From: Bacteroidia bacterium
Lineage (GTDB): Bacteria; Bacteroidota; Bacteroidia; Cytophagales; Cyclobacteriaceae
Assembly: GCA_030432655.1 (NCBI GenBank)
Contig: JAUILA010000027.1
Location: 1 to 64,000 of the forward strand
DNA length: 64,000 nucleotides
Reading direction: 5' to 3'
In this document: in pieces, positions 16,218-25,185 of the stretch
How positions within the stretch are numbered: position 1 is the stretch's first letter
Layout of the letters: the number at the start of each line of letters is the position of its first letter
Translations under genes and position numbers: made by a program
Notes under the pieces: generated by a model
Told to the model about the DNA's origin: nothing
The model's input: the letters and a program-made list of their open reading frames with translations, nothing else
The model's database searches: none

Positions 16218-17537
16218 GTGACTGATCAGCCAATACCCGGGCAAGACCGGGAAAAACTCCCGCGAAGCCTTGGTGTCTGGGCCATCTGGATGCTTGTGGT
16301 AAACGGACTTATCGGTGCTGGTATTTTCGGACTGCCCGGTGGTGCAACCCGCCTGGCCGGAGAATACAGTGTCTGGATCTACCTCCTTTGCGCTATTCTC
16401 ATACTTCCCATTATTCTATGTTTTGCCGAGCTCGGCAGTTACTATAGGGGGACAGGCGGACCGATCCGCTATGGAACGGAGGCTTTTGGAAAGTTTATTG
16501 GCTTCCAGGGAGGCTGGTTGTATTACCTGGCGAGGCTGATCTCCTTTGCCGCTAACAGTGTTTTACTGGTAGATAGTATCGGTTATTTTTTTCCCGGCGC
16601 CGCTTCCGGGTCCGGCAGACTGATTTCGCTTGCTTTGATCTGCGGGATTCTCACGTTTCTGAACATTATCGGGGCAATAGAATCCATTCGTTCCCTGGCT
16701 GTGTTTACGATTATAAAATTCGCGGTGCTGATCGGACTGGTATTTACAGGTCTGGTCCTGGTGGGCACGAAGGTTTTCCCGACATTCAACGAGCCATTGC
16801 CGCCGGTGACAGACCTGGGTAGTGCGGCCATTCTCCTGATATATGCTTATGTCGGATTTGAGGGGGCTGTGGTACCGGCCGGTGAAGCCCGCAAGCCTGA
16901 ACGTGATATGCCAATAGCCTTACTGCTTGGACTTGGCATTGTGGCGGCCCTGTACATGCTGATCCAGCTGGTGAGCCAGGCTGCCGTTCCTGATATAGCG
17001 GGATCGGAAACCCCGCTCCTGGATGTGGCGGCAGCTCTCCTGGGAGATACCGGGGCGGTTTTGCTGATGATCGGGGTGGTGGCTTCAGTAGGCGGCAACC
17101 TGACAAGCGCCATTTTTACAACACCCCGGATTACCTATGCGCTATCATTAATGGGCACACTGCCCCGCTGGTTCGGTGCGGTTAATCCGCGGTTTAACAC
17201 CCCGGCTAATTCGATTTTATTTTTCGGAATATGTGCTTTTACCGGCGCTGCCCTGGGTTCTTTTACCTTTCTGGCAGCGATGACCGTTCTGGCCCGTTTG
17301 TTTCTGTATATAATGAGTTGTGCGGCTATTCCTGTGCTTCGGCCAGGCCATCGGAAACCGGGCCGTTTTATTAACCGTGGCGGATATACCATCCCTGTCC
17401 TGGGGATTGTTGCCTGCTTCTGGCTCATGTGGCAGGTGAGTTTTACCTCCGTCTGGATGACCGCTGCCTTTGTGGCAGGAGGTTCGCTATTATTCCTGGT
17501 AGCCCGACGCGGGGACTCCGGCAGCGGATCAGTTTGA
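16218..17537 (+). CDS. APC-superfamily amino-acid permease
   Basis: A 439-residue inner-membrane protein with about twelve transmembrane helices. The first helix carries the unwound substrate-binding motif GAGIFGLPG, and AYVGFEGAVVPAGE in helix 6 is the second conserved contact region, as in APC amino-acid/polyamine/organocation transporters. The start is GTG at 16218; the N terminus is short and hydrophilic. Substrate specificity cannot be read. It is followed, 2 nt later and convergently, by the M23 lipoprotein gene. Confidence 0.88.
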   Translation: MTDQPIPGQDREKLPRSLGVWAIWMLVVNGLIGAGIFGLPGGATRLAGEYSVWIYLLCAILILPIILCFAELGSYYRGTGGPIRYGTEAFGKFIGFQGGWLYYLARLISFAANSVLLVDSIGYFFPGAASGSGRLISLALICGILTFLNIIGAIESIRSLAVFTIIKFAVLIGLVFTGLVLVGTKVFPTFNEPLPPVTDLGSAAILLIYAYVGFEGAVVPAGEARKPERDMPIALLLGLGIVAALYMLIQLVSQAAVPDIAGSETPLLDVAAALLGDTGAVLLMIGVVASVGGNLTSAIFTTPRITYALSLMGTLPRWFGAVNPRFNTPANSILFFGICAFTGAALGSFTFLAAMTVLARLFLYIMSCAAIPVLRPGHRKPGRFINRGGYTIPVLGIVACFWLMWQVSFTSVWMTAAFVAGGSLLFLVARRGDSGSGSV

Positions 17538-17538
17538 T

Positions 17539-18861
17539 TTACCTGGTACCGGAGGCGGACTGGTCAATTTCAACCCAGCCACGGATTCCGTCTTTTGTAA
17601 CTACATAATCATAATTCTCCCATTGCGCCAGGCGCGTCGTGCTTGTTGAATCAGTATCACTTATTGCAATGCTGTTAGGTTCGGGCGCTGCCAGGATTTG
17701 TGAATCCGTAGTGAAATCTGTGCCCGGGAGACTTTCAAGTTCGGAAAGATATTCGCCAAACAGCCATCCGCGGGTTTGGTCGGGCATGCTCACGAGCACC
17801 CATTCTCCGCTCTGCCCTAAAACCGTTACAAAATCATGACGCGCAAGAGATCCGAGAATCGTATCATCAGTAGAGGGACCAGCCCGTAAATTGATCTTCT
17901 CTATATCCACCCGGTAGTTTGCCAGCGACAAAGAAGTATCTACAGGCGCCATTTCCTCCAGGAGATTAACCGTGCGAATGTAGCTCATCGGATCCTTGCT
18001 CCCACGCCGGTAAATTCCGAAATGTAAATGCGGTGGCGTGTTACGCGCATTGCCTGTATTGCCTACCAGTCCGACCGTGTCCCCGGGATTCACCCACTGT
18101 CCCGAACGCACCAGCTGCGAATCCAGATGGGCGAAATAATAGGCCTGCCCCCGTTCCTGATCCCGCATCCAGACCACCTTCCCGCCGAGGTTGGTTACCT
18201 GTGTGCGGCTGATCCGTCCGGCTGTGGGCGCAATAACCGGAGTCCCCCTGGCTGCGAAAATATCCACCCCTTCGTGCGAACGGTTTCCGCCGTCCCTGGG
18301 ATCGCCGTAAACACTGCCTATATCGCGGTTGACTGCCCCGGACACCGGATTGATCAGTGCGGGTTGCCGGTTGATGACCAACGAATACCGGGCGGTGACC
18401 AGGAGTTCCGGCTGTATCCGGAGGAGGCATTCGGTGAATTCGTCAAATTCGGCAGTGATATTTATGACTGAATCGGAGGAGGAAACGGATTCCCAGGAAT
18501 CATCTTCCCGAATGAACAGGTTGGTAAAAACACGTCCGTCGGACTGAATTTTTCCGGAGATGGAGAGCTGCTGCCCGGCCTCAAGGTCAAACCGGAATCC
18601 ATGTGCTTCCGGATCATGGGCATTGAATAACGCGGAGGTGGTAAACGGCAGTCGCAACGGTACTGAATCCCGGATAAGCACCTTTTCTCCTGCCGTTACC
18701 CATTCTCTTCCGAGACGTGATTTAAGCAGATCGGCCTTGTCAAGTGACCGAAGGTAGTCTTCGTAGGGTGGTAACGGTGCCAGTGGTTCGGGCAGGTTTT
18801 TGCAGGCACCTGCCAGGAGCATAATCAGGAGGAGTAAATAGTTGGTTTTTCGCAGGGTCAT
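17539..18861 (-). CDS. M23 peptidase lipoprotein with SH3 domain
   Basis: A 440-residue lipoprotein (leader ending LLLIMLLAGAC). After an N-terminal beta region (about 60-170) comes a lysostaphin-type M23 domain: HEGVDIFAARGTPV with zinc-binding His and Asp, an internal HLD, and PPHLHFGIYRRG. All metal and catalytic histidines are present, so an active peptidoglycan endopeptidase is expected in the periplasm. The C terminus carries a bacterial SH3 domain (INLRAGPSTDDTILG to WLFGEYL) and a shorter second segment (IRGWVEID). The likely role is cell-wall remodelling. Confidence 0.9.
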   Translation of the reverse strand: MTLRKTNYLLLLIMLLAGACKNLPEPLAPLPPYEDYLRSLDKADLLKSRLGREWVTAGEKVLIRDSVPLRLPFTTSALFNAHDPEAHGFRFDLEAGQQLSISGKIQSDGRVFTNLFIREDDSWESVSSSDSVINITAEFDEFTECLLRIQPELLVTARYSLVINRQPALINPVSGAVNRDIGSVYGDPRDGGNRSHEGVDIFAARGTPVIAPTAGRISRTQVTNLGGKVVWMRDQERGQAYYFAHLDSQLVRSGQWVNPGDTVGLVGNTGNARNTPPHLHFGIYRRGSKDPMSYIRTVNLLEEMAPVDTSLSLANYRVDIEKINLRAGPSTDDTILGSLARHDFVTVLGQSGEWVLVSMPDQTRGWLFGEYLSELESLPGTDFTTDSQILAAPEPNSIAISDTDSTSTTRLAQWENYDYVVTKDGIRGWVEIDQSASGTR

Positions 18862-18914
18862 ATACTATTCAACCCTGTATGGAGATATTTTGTTGTTTGA
18901 TTTGCCTGGTGAAT

Positions 18915-21161
18915 TTAGAAAAACAAGGTAATTCCACCCTGAAGGAAGAACGGGGTTCCCGGGGTGAAATGGATTTCCTCAACCGGTTCATCTTCAAAGG
19001 ACAGCCTTGATTCTGTATTGAACTGGGCCTCTTTCCACTTTTCATCCAGCAGGTTTTGAGCGGAAATGCGCAGTTCCAGGTTTTTCCAGCGATACCTGGC
19101 AACGGCATCAAGAAGTATGTACCCATCCGCCACAACGGAATTGTCTTCGTTAGCGGCACGATCTCCCAGCCACCTGTACCGGAGGCTTCCGCTGAACCCG
19201 GATGGATGTTCAACCGATAATCCGCCTGTGCTGGAAAAGGTTACGGCCAGAGGGATATAGTCTTCTGATTCGGGTGAATCCAGGCTTCTGGGATTCGCGA
19301 AACTGAGGTCAGAATCAATAAACAACCAGGGCAATGCCTGGTAACGCAGGGAAAGATCAATCCCCTGCCTGCGCGTTTTACCACTGGGTTCCACGATGCC
19401 GGCGTCTCCCACATACACAAATTCCTGGTCCAGATCGAGCCACCATAGGGTAGCAATGAAGGAAATACTGGGGGCGGGCTTAATAATAGCCCCGAGATCA
19501 GCGCCGTAGGCCCTGGGCAGGATTTCTTCTGCTTCCTGTTCGATCACCACCCTGGCATCATTGGAATGGAATCCTGTACCGGCTTTCAGGAAGAGGCCTA
19601 TGGAATTATTGACAGTATAATCAATGCGTACCTTCGGGCTGAATATGCCTGTTGATTCTTTCTGACGGCTGTATACGGGAGCCAGTTTATCGGTATACTG
19701 AAAAATGAAATGATCATAGCGAGCCCCGGCCGTAAGGATCCAGTCGTTACTGACTTTCCATTGCTCCTCGGCGTATAGCCCGATATTCATCTCTTCCACA
19801 TCACCGTAGGCCAGATCCTCAAGCACCTCAGATCGATTCCTTGTGCGCGACAGCCGGATGTCGTTTATATCGTCGTAACGGAGCTGCAGGCCTCCTCTAA
19901 AATGCAGATCCGGGTTGCCAAACTGTCCGGAGTTTTCAAAACTTCCGTTGTATCCGTAAATATTCCTCGATTCTGATTGAGTGATCTGGTCTCCGTTTAC
20001 AGGATCCTCCAGGAAAAAAGTGAAATTGGAAACCAGGTTAAAATCATATTTGCTGAAATAGACCTGCTGACTTACCAGCGCATTATTTTCCAGGCGCTTT
20101 GTAAACATGGCATTTACATTCTGCCGGCTCGTTTCCCCTCCTTCGGTATCATCGATGGCGCCAAACCAGCCGATAAGTCCGCTTTCAACCGCCCTGTCGG
20201 GGATCTGGCCAGAAGCATCCCAGTTACTGGAAAAACTGGAAACGTTCAGTGTAAAGATCGCATCATCCGAAAAATTCCGATGGTATTTGCCAAACAGATT
20301 GACCCGGGTGAAATTCTGAGAGCTTTCGAAATACCCGTCGGTGGACAGGAATTCGGCTGCTACATAGGCCGACTGCCTGTCATCGGTCGAAGGAGGAGGA
20401 AGCAGGGATACCGCGGCCAAGGTTCGAAAAGTACCGAATTGGCCACCTTCCAGTTTTACCAGGCTCTCAGGAAGAACATCCCTCGTATTGAAGCGCGCAA
20501 AGCCCGCAGTGGTGAAGTCACCATACCCGGAATAATACGGCCCCTTGTTAAAATCAACCGATTCAATAAGCTCCGGGATAATAAAATGAAGATCGGAATA
20601 CCCCTGGCCATGGGCATGACTCACCATATTGACCGGCATTCCGTCAACCGACAAGTTGATGTCTGTGCCGTGGTCAATATCAAATCCGCGCAGAAAGATC
20701 TGTTCGGCCTTTCCACCGCCTGCGTGCTGGGCAATGAATAACCCTGGTATCTGCCGGAGGACTTCCTGTGAATTCTGAAGAGGCCGAAGGGCGATATCGA
20801 GATTGGAAATATGGTTGATGTAATCCATTTCACCGCCGGAAATAACAACATCGGCCAGCTGGACCGGTGCTTCCTGCATCGGAACGGAGAGCCTGGTGGT
20901 CTCGTTGTCCCGGATTTCAACCTGCCGTTCGACCGATAGATAGCCCACATAGGTGATAGTAATGGTATAATTTCCTGCGGCCAATTCAACGCTGAACTTG
21001 CCTAATGCATTGGTACTGGTTATGAGTTCATCCCCGATACGAACGGTAGCACTTTCAAGTGGGATCCGGTTACTATCGGTGACAGTTCCTTCGAGTGTCC
21101 CGTTGTGAGCGAAGGCACTGAGAATCAACAACTGAAGGGCGATGGTAAGGAATATTTTCAT
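18915..21161 (-). CDS. TonB-dependent outer-membrane receptor
   Basis: A 748-residue receptor. Signal peptide MKIFLTIALQLLILSAFA is followed by a carboxypeptidase-regulatory-like domain (about 20-95, GTLEGTVTDSNRIPLESATV), a plug domain beginning at VQLADVVISGG with RPLQNSQEVLRQIPG and IFLRGFDIDHGTDINLSVDG, and a 22-strand barrel ending in FFLQGGITLFF. No SusD partner is adjacent, so it belongs to the single-protein class used for siderophores, cofactors, metals or small oligosaccharides. The TDINLSVDGMPVNM plug stretch resembles receptors without a known ligand. Confidence 0.93.
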   Translation of the reverse strand: MKIFLTIALQLLILSAFAHNGTLEGTVTDSNRIPLESATVRIGDELITSTNALGKFSVELAAGNYTITITYVGYLSVERQVEIRDNETTRLSVPMQEAPVQLADVVISGGEMDYINHISNLDIALRPLQNSQEVLRQIPGLFIAQHAGGGKAEQIFLRGFDIDHGTDINLSVDGMPVNMVSHAHGQGYSDLHFIIPELIESVDFNKGPYYSGYGDFTTAGFARFNTRDVLPESLVKLEGGQFGTFRTLAAVSLLPPPSTDDRQSAYVAAEFLSTDGYFESSQNFTRVNLFGKYHRNFSDDAIFTLNVSSFSSNWDASGQIPDRAVESGLIGWFGAIDDTEGGETSRQNVNAMFTKRLENNALVSQQVYFSKYDFNLVSNFTFFLEDPVNGDQITQSESRNIYGYNGSFENSGQFGNPDLHFRGGLQLRYDDINDIRLSRTRNRSEVLEDLAYGDVEEMNIGLYAEEQWKVSNDWILTAGARYDHFIFQYTDKLAPVYSRQKESTGIFSPKVRIDYTVNNSIGLFLKAGTGFHSNDARVVIEQEAEEILPRAYGADLGAIIKPAPSISFIATLWWLDLDQEFVYVGDAGIVEPSGKTRRQGIDLSLRYQALPWLFIDSDLSFANPRSLDSPESEDYIPLAVTFSSTGGLSVEHPSGFSGSLRYRWLGDRAANEDNSVVADGYILLDAVARYRWKNLELRISAQNLLDEKWKEAQFNTESRLSFEDEPVEEIHFTPGTPFFLQGGITLFF

Positions 21162-21181
21162 AGGCTGCTGACGTTCAGAAA

Positions 21182-21189
21182 CAAAGGTA
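21182..21189 (-). promoter_or_regulatory. Candidate -7 element for TonB receptor gene
   Basis: TACCTTTG on the minus strand, about 20 nt upstream of the receptor ATG. The -7 match is perfect but no TTG is found at the usual distance. Confidence 0.35.
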
Positions 21190-21271
21190 ATGAAACCTGC
21201 AGGAACCGCTATACATTTATCGGTGACTTATCCGGGTAAATCCGTATTAACAGTAATCAACAAGAAAGCGC

Positions 21272-21670
21272 ATGGAGTTTTTAATTCAGCTCATATTCTG
21301 GATCGCGGTTTGTATCACCATCTATTTTATCGGGTACAATCATAAGCTGAGAAAACCCCGGAATCTGCTGATTGCCAGCTTGCTGGCCATGGTTTTTATT
21401 ACGATCGGCTTATACGGCAAATCGCTTCAATTATGGGAGCTGGAGAATGGCAGTGCGTTTAACTTTATGTTCTGGTTTCCCGGATACCTGCTGAGTTATT
21501 ATTTCATGCGTAAAATGCATTTGAGACAAACCGGCAATGAACCCATCCTGATTTATGCGAGCCGGTACAATATTGAACGCACCGTGGAGGCTGCGGATGT
21601 GTTGTTTTCCCTGCTTGTCCTGACCGTCCCCACCATCCTGGTGATTTTGCTTGGAAATGTATTGGTGTAA
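21272..21670 (+). CDS. Uncharacterised small membrane protein
   Basis: 132 residues, with hydrophobic segments at about 3-22, 31-48, 63-78 and 111-131, and a basic loop (HKLRKPRN) after the first. I recognise no domain. It is divergent from the TonB receptor gene and stands alone (80 nt before the PHP gene). A membrane location is the only supported statement. Confidence 0.6.
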   Translation: MEFLIQLIFWIAVCITIYFIGYNHKLRKPRNLLIASLLAMVFITIGLYGKSLQLWELENGSAFNFMFWFPGYLLSYYFMRKMHLRQTGNEPILIYASRYNIERTVEAADVLFSLLVLTVPTILVILLGNVLV

Positions 21671-21750
21671 TCATTTTCTATAGAAGCAGCTTCAGGTTGC
21701 CCTGTTCATATTCAAAAAATTTTTAACTTTCTGATGGAACAAGCGGAACT

Positions 21751-22950
21751 ATGAATTATTGGAAACTATTCGGTTTCATTATCCCTGTGCTTCTCATCGG
21801 CTGCGGGGAAGAAGAACCACCCAGGGCAGATAATTGGTACAAGGGAAATCTCCATACGCATTCCTACTGGAGTGATGGTGATGAATTTCCCGAGGTAATC
21901 ATGGACTGGTACAAATCGAATGATTACCAGTTCGTGGCGTTAACCGATCACAATACACTTGCAGAAGGTGAGAAATGGAAGAGGATTCCGGAGGACACTA
22001 TTTACCAGGAAGCGTTTGACGCCTACTTGCAGGAATACGGAGAAGACTGGGTGATTTACCGGAATGATTCACTGGGCCAGATCGAGGTACGCCTGAAAAC
22101 ATTCGAGGAATACCGCGGACTGTTTGAGGAGAATGAGCAGTTTCTGGTAATCCAGGCAGAAGAGATCACGGACCGGTTTGATGGCAGGCCATTGCACATG
22201 AATGCGTCGAACCTGGTAAGAAAAATCGAACCGCAGGGCGGAAACAGCGTGAGCGAAGTTTTACAGAATAATATTGACGCGGTGATTGCCCAGAGGGACG
22301 AGGAGGGGCGGCCGATGCTGCCGCACATCAATCATCCCAATTTTGGATTTGCGATCAGCCTTGAGGATATGATAGCTCTGGAGAATGAGCGCTTTTTCGA
22401 GGTGTACAATGGCCACCACCTGGTACACAATTCGGGAGATTCCACGCATATGTCTACGGAGGAAATGTGGGACCGGATCAATATTGCGTATTACCGCGAC
22501 GGGAAACCATTGATGTACGGAATTGCGACTGATGATTCGCATAATTACCATCGGCAGGGACGGCAGTGGAGCAATGCCGGACGGGGCTGGGTCATGGTGA
22601 ATGCGGATTCACTTGATGCTTCGGCGCTGATAGGCGGAATGGAGGCGGGAGAATTCTACGCTACCACCGGGGTGAACTTTGAGCAGATCTGGCTGGACGA
22701 CGAAATACTTCGGGTGAAGGTGGTCGGGGAACCTGGTGAAACATTCACGATCACCTTCCTGGGCGCCAGGAAAGGAAGCAGCGAACCGGAAGAATTTGTA
22801 ACGATCGAGGGGTCGGAAGCGAGTTTTGAGGTCACGGACGATATTGCGTTTGTGCGATGCAAGGTTATATCATCGCGGCTTCAGGAAAATCCGATCGAGG
22901 ACCTGATCTACGAGATGGCCTGGACCCAGCCGGTTACGGGGAATCAATAA
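21751..22950 (+). CDS. PHP-domain phosphoesterase-like lipoprotein
   Basis: A 399-residue lipoprotein (leader MNYWKLFGFIIPVLLIGC). The PHP metal motifs are visible: GNLHTHSYWSDG (H35, H37, D42), ALTDHNTL, the glutamate in QAEEITD, HINHPNFGF, NGHHLVHNSG and GIATDDSHNY. This is the trinuclear-metal fold of histidinol-phosphatase and PolX-like domains, here exported. A C-terminal beta domain of about 90 residues follows. Exported PHP proteins are common in Bacteroidota; their substrates (phosphoesters of sugars or nucleotides) are guesses. It is 3 nt upstream of the TraB/GumN gene, so the two form an operon. Confidence 0.85.
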   Translation: MNYWKLFGFIIPVLLIGCGEEEPPRADNWYKGNLHTHSYWSDGDEFPEVIMDWYKSNDYQFVALTDHNTLAEGEKWKRIPEDTIYQEAFDAYLQEYGEDWVIYRNDSLGQIEVRLKTFEEYRGLFEENEQFLVIQAEEITDRFDGRPLHMNASNLVRKIEPQGGNSVSEVLQNNIDAVIAQRDEEGRPMLPHINHPNFGFAISLEDMIALENERFFEVYNGHHLVHNSGDSTHMSTEEMWDRINIAYYRDGKPLMYGIATDDSHNYHRQGRQWSNAGRGWVMVNADSLDASALIGGMEAGEFYATTGVNFEQIWLDDEILRVKVVGEPGETFTITFLGARKGSSEPEEFVTIEGSEASFEVTDDIAFVRCKVISSRLQENPIEDLIYEMAWTQPVTGNQ

Positions 22951-22953
22951 GTC

Positions 22954-23829
22954 ATGATGATAAAAGCGGTTGCAATAGCTTGTTTCATGTTTACTATTTC
23001 TCTTGCCGCAGGCCAGGAGGTAACCGATGACCCAACCGGATCTATCATTTTCAGAGTGACAAATCCCAGGACGGATAAGGTTTCCTATTTAATGGGAACT
23101 CATCATGCGTTTGGTAAAGACTTTTTTGATTCACTTTCTAAGGCAAAGTATTTTCTGAATTCCAGCGATTTGCTGATTAAGGAGAATTTAAATATTCCCG
23201 GCAGCCAGGCTGAGGATATTATCAACCAGCGGTCAACAACAATAAATTGGGAGAAAATAGTAAACAAGAAGGATTTGGCTTTTCTCCGGGAGCTCTTCGC
23301 ATCAAGTCCGACCAATTTCAGTAAAATGACACCTGCAGAGATGCAGGCATTTCTTGGGCGGTATTACAGGCAAACTGTTTGCCTGGGAAGGGATTCGAAG
23401 GACGAATTTCTGACCCTTGATGACTATATCGGGCGGGTTGCAAATGCCTCAGGAATTGAAATTATCGGACTTGAAACTATTGCCGATCAAATAGAACTAA
23501 TCAATAAGGACGTTGAGGGCATGCCGGATAAGGTGCACAAAAGAAGAATTTCTGCAACTATTGAGAAGATTGAATCCGGCAACGCGAATGACTGTGGTGA
23601 AATTGAATGGTACAGCCGTATGGATATCGATTATAAGCTAGGTCAGGACTGTCCGAATGCTCTGTTGTTGACGAATCGGAACGCCCAGTGGATGCAGATC
23701 ATTAGTGACAATCTGGAAACAAAGAAATGTTTTATTGCTGTTGGCCTTAGCCATTTAATGTTTAAATGCGGACTCATCAATCAGCTGCGGCAAAGAGGAT
23801 ATTCCGTTGATCCCGTATCACTAAGGTGA
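22954..23829 (+). CDS. TraB/GumN-family exported protein
   Basis: 291 residues with a signal peptide (ending SLAAGQ). The TraB/GumN family hallmarks are present: an N-terminal YLMGTHHAFG block and the C-terminal VGLSHLMFKCGLINQLRQRG followed by YSVDPV. Family members are proposed metal-dependent proteases of the Tiki type, with the GxxH and E residues as ligands; the segment IIGLETIADQ is the conserved middle motif. Four cysteines in the C-terminal half may form disulfides. Second gene of the PHP operon. Confidence 0.85.
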   Translation: MMIKAVAIACFMFTISLAAGQEVTDDPTGSIIFRVTNPRTDKVSYLMGTHHAFGKDFFDSLSKAKYFLNSSDLLIKENLNIPGSQAEDIINQRSTTINWEKIVNKKDLAFLRELFASSPTNFSKMTPAEMQAFLGRYYRQTVCLGRDSKDEFLTLDDYIGRVANASGIEIIGLETIADQIELINKDVEGMPDKVHKRRISATIEKIESGNANDCGEIEWYSRMDIDYKLGQDCPNALLLTNRNAQWMQIISDNLETKKCFIAVGLSHLMFKCGLINQLRQRGYSVDPVSLR

Positions 23830-23842
23830 ATCCTGATCAAAT

Positions 23843-23878
23843 AAAGCCAGCCCCGTATTGCAGAGGCTGGCCCTTACA
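23843..23878. terminator. Hairpin between convergent genes
   Basis: GCCAGCC (23846-23852) and GGCTGGC (23865-23871) form a 7-bp GC-rich stem between the convergent TraB gene and the minus-strand three-gene unit. T content afterwards is modest, so it may act weakly in both directions. Confidence 0.5.
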
Positions 23879-23884
23879 TTTGGA

Positions 23885-24193
23885 TTATTCTCCGATAACC
23901 GTTACAAAAACTTCTCCTTCGTAATTATCATCCCAGCTGCCACTCCAGTCCCTGAGACCATAGGTAACTTCGATATTCACCCGCTGAGGTGCCAGTGAAT
24001 CGATGGTGGTTTCCACCCGCACATCGAGCTTGCCGAGGTGGTGATCATCATCCGGGGAAAAGGCCACATCGAAGCCTTTTATAAACCCCGCAGCCTGGGT
24101 AACCGGGCCGCTGAAAACGACTTCATCAGATTGTGTTCTCGGACCGGATCCTTTGTGCCGGTTAAACTGAATTCTTTTGGTTCTGACTTCCAT
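23885..24193 (-). CDS. Stand-alone 'GLRDWSG' domain protein
   Basis: 102 residues, no leader. The whole protein aligns with residues 1-100 of the protease encoded at 25182-26663: both have an FxxxDDHxxG block (FSPDDDHHLG here), a valine-rich strand region, and the signature YGLRDWSG followed by WDDNYEG and a strand ending in VTVIGE. It is predicted to be all-beta. I do not recognise a named family. It is the last gene of a three-gene unit, 30 nt after the preceding stop. A shared role as targeting or binding module is inferred from its duplication. Confidence 0.75.
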   Translation of the reverse strand: MEVRTKRIQFNRHKGSGPRTQSDEVVFSGPVTQAAGFIKGFDVAFSPDDDHHLGKLDVRVETTIDSLAPQRVNIEVTYGLRDWSGSWDDNYEGEVFVTVIGE

Positions 24194-24223
24194 GATTGAA
24201 ATATTTTAGGTAATAAATTTTAT

Positions 24224-25185
24224 TTAACAGGGTTTTTCTTCGTCGATGGATCCTCTCAGAATACGGAAGGTTCCGTCGGATTTCTTTTCTATAAGCCACT
24301 GCTTCTCACCTTCGCCCAAACCTTTGTCAAGCACCCTGGCGGTAACCTGATGCTGACCAGCAGGTAAGTTGGTGAGGTGAAGTGATTTACCCCTGTCGAG
24401 TTCGGTGCCCTTTTCATCGTACCAGATCAAGTCCGGACTTGAATGGCTCTTTGTATTATTCGAGGTGACCACAGCTCTCAGAATCGGGCCTGTAGAAACG
24501 GTTTCATTGGTATCCGGTATATCGACAAGTTGTATATCAACATCATCGGGAGTGCTAGGCTCATCAGGTTGTCCGTAAATACATTCTCCCGACCAGATGG
24601 CCATGCCCGTTGCAATTCCGGAGGATCCCAGAATTCGTAACGAAGCTATGCGGTTGTACCGGAACATTTTTTTCTCGATCGTCATACTATTTTCTGTTGT
24701 TCTGGGTGCACAACCTCTCCAGACTCCATGCTCATCCTGCCATTGCACCAGGTAAACCAGATCTTTAGTATTAGATTTCCAGGTAAGTTTGAGTGTCGGA
24801 CTCTTCTTTTTAGCATGATCTTCGCAGTCAGTTTCGATTACAGGGACGTCCGGAATTTCCGCTGAATATATTTCTTCATCCCATTTTTTCAGGATCAGTT
24901 TTTTTGCTCCGTCAGGGTAGGAAACCGCCTGCCGGATTTTTACCGGCTCTTTTCTTTCCTGGCAATGGCAGCAATTGCAACCCTTGTCTGTGTAGAGACA
25001 ATGAGTTCGGAGAACCTGACCCTCCGCATCCAGGAACCAGACAGAAAAGTCGGTGCGATCGGTACCATGAGCACGCGGCATACAGTCATAATGGAATGCT
25101 GTATGAAATTCCACCTTCTCCTCATGGTCAATATCGATGCGAAGGAAAAGCCGAGGGGTTTTTTTGCGGATCCATTCTGAGTCAT
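24224..25185 (-). CDS. Ig/fn3-like protein, read through a -1 frameshift
   Basis: The main frame (24224-25159) has no ATG near its 5' end: its first ordinary start is GTG at 25114, inside a strand-rich region. An ATG at 25185 overlaps the protease stop (ATGA) in another frame and soon reaches A AAA AAA (25165-25159). A -1 shift there joins MTQNGSAKK to TPRLFLRIDIDHEE and gives 320 residues. Domains: an N-terminal beta sandwich with a Cys cluster (CLYTDKGCNCCHCQ), an fn3-like middle (LKLTWKSNTKDLVYLVQW), and a C-terminal Ig/PKD-like part (GQHQVTARVLDKG). No signal peptide. Alternatives are use of GTG 25114 (296 residues), a sequencing error in the homopolymer, or a decayed 5' end. Confidence 0.65.
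25159..25165 (-). other. A AAA AAA slippery heptamer
   Basis: On the minus strand the 0-frame reads GCA AAA AAA CCC, so the run of seven A is exactly in the X XXY YYZ register for -1 slippage, eight codons after the coupled ATG at 25185. It directly joins the coupled start to the long downstream frame. Confidence 0.5.

Noticed and set aside
19977-20741. Plus-strand frame of 254 codons inside the TonB receptor gene
   Set aside because: Complete overlap with a clear receptor; composition rich in Arg/Ile with no domain; an antisense shadow.
24940-25185. 81-codon frame starting at the coupled ATG
   Set aside because: Only its first nine codons make sense; after the A7 run it runs antiframe to the long beta-domain frame and loses protein-like composition. 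Treated as the 0-frame product of the frameshift gene.
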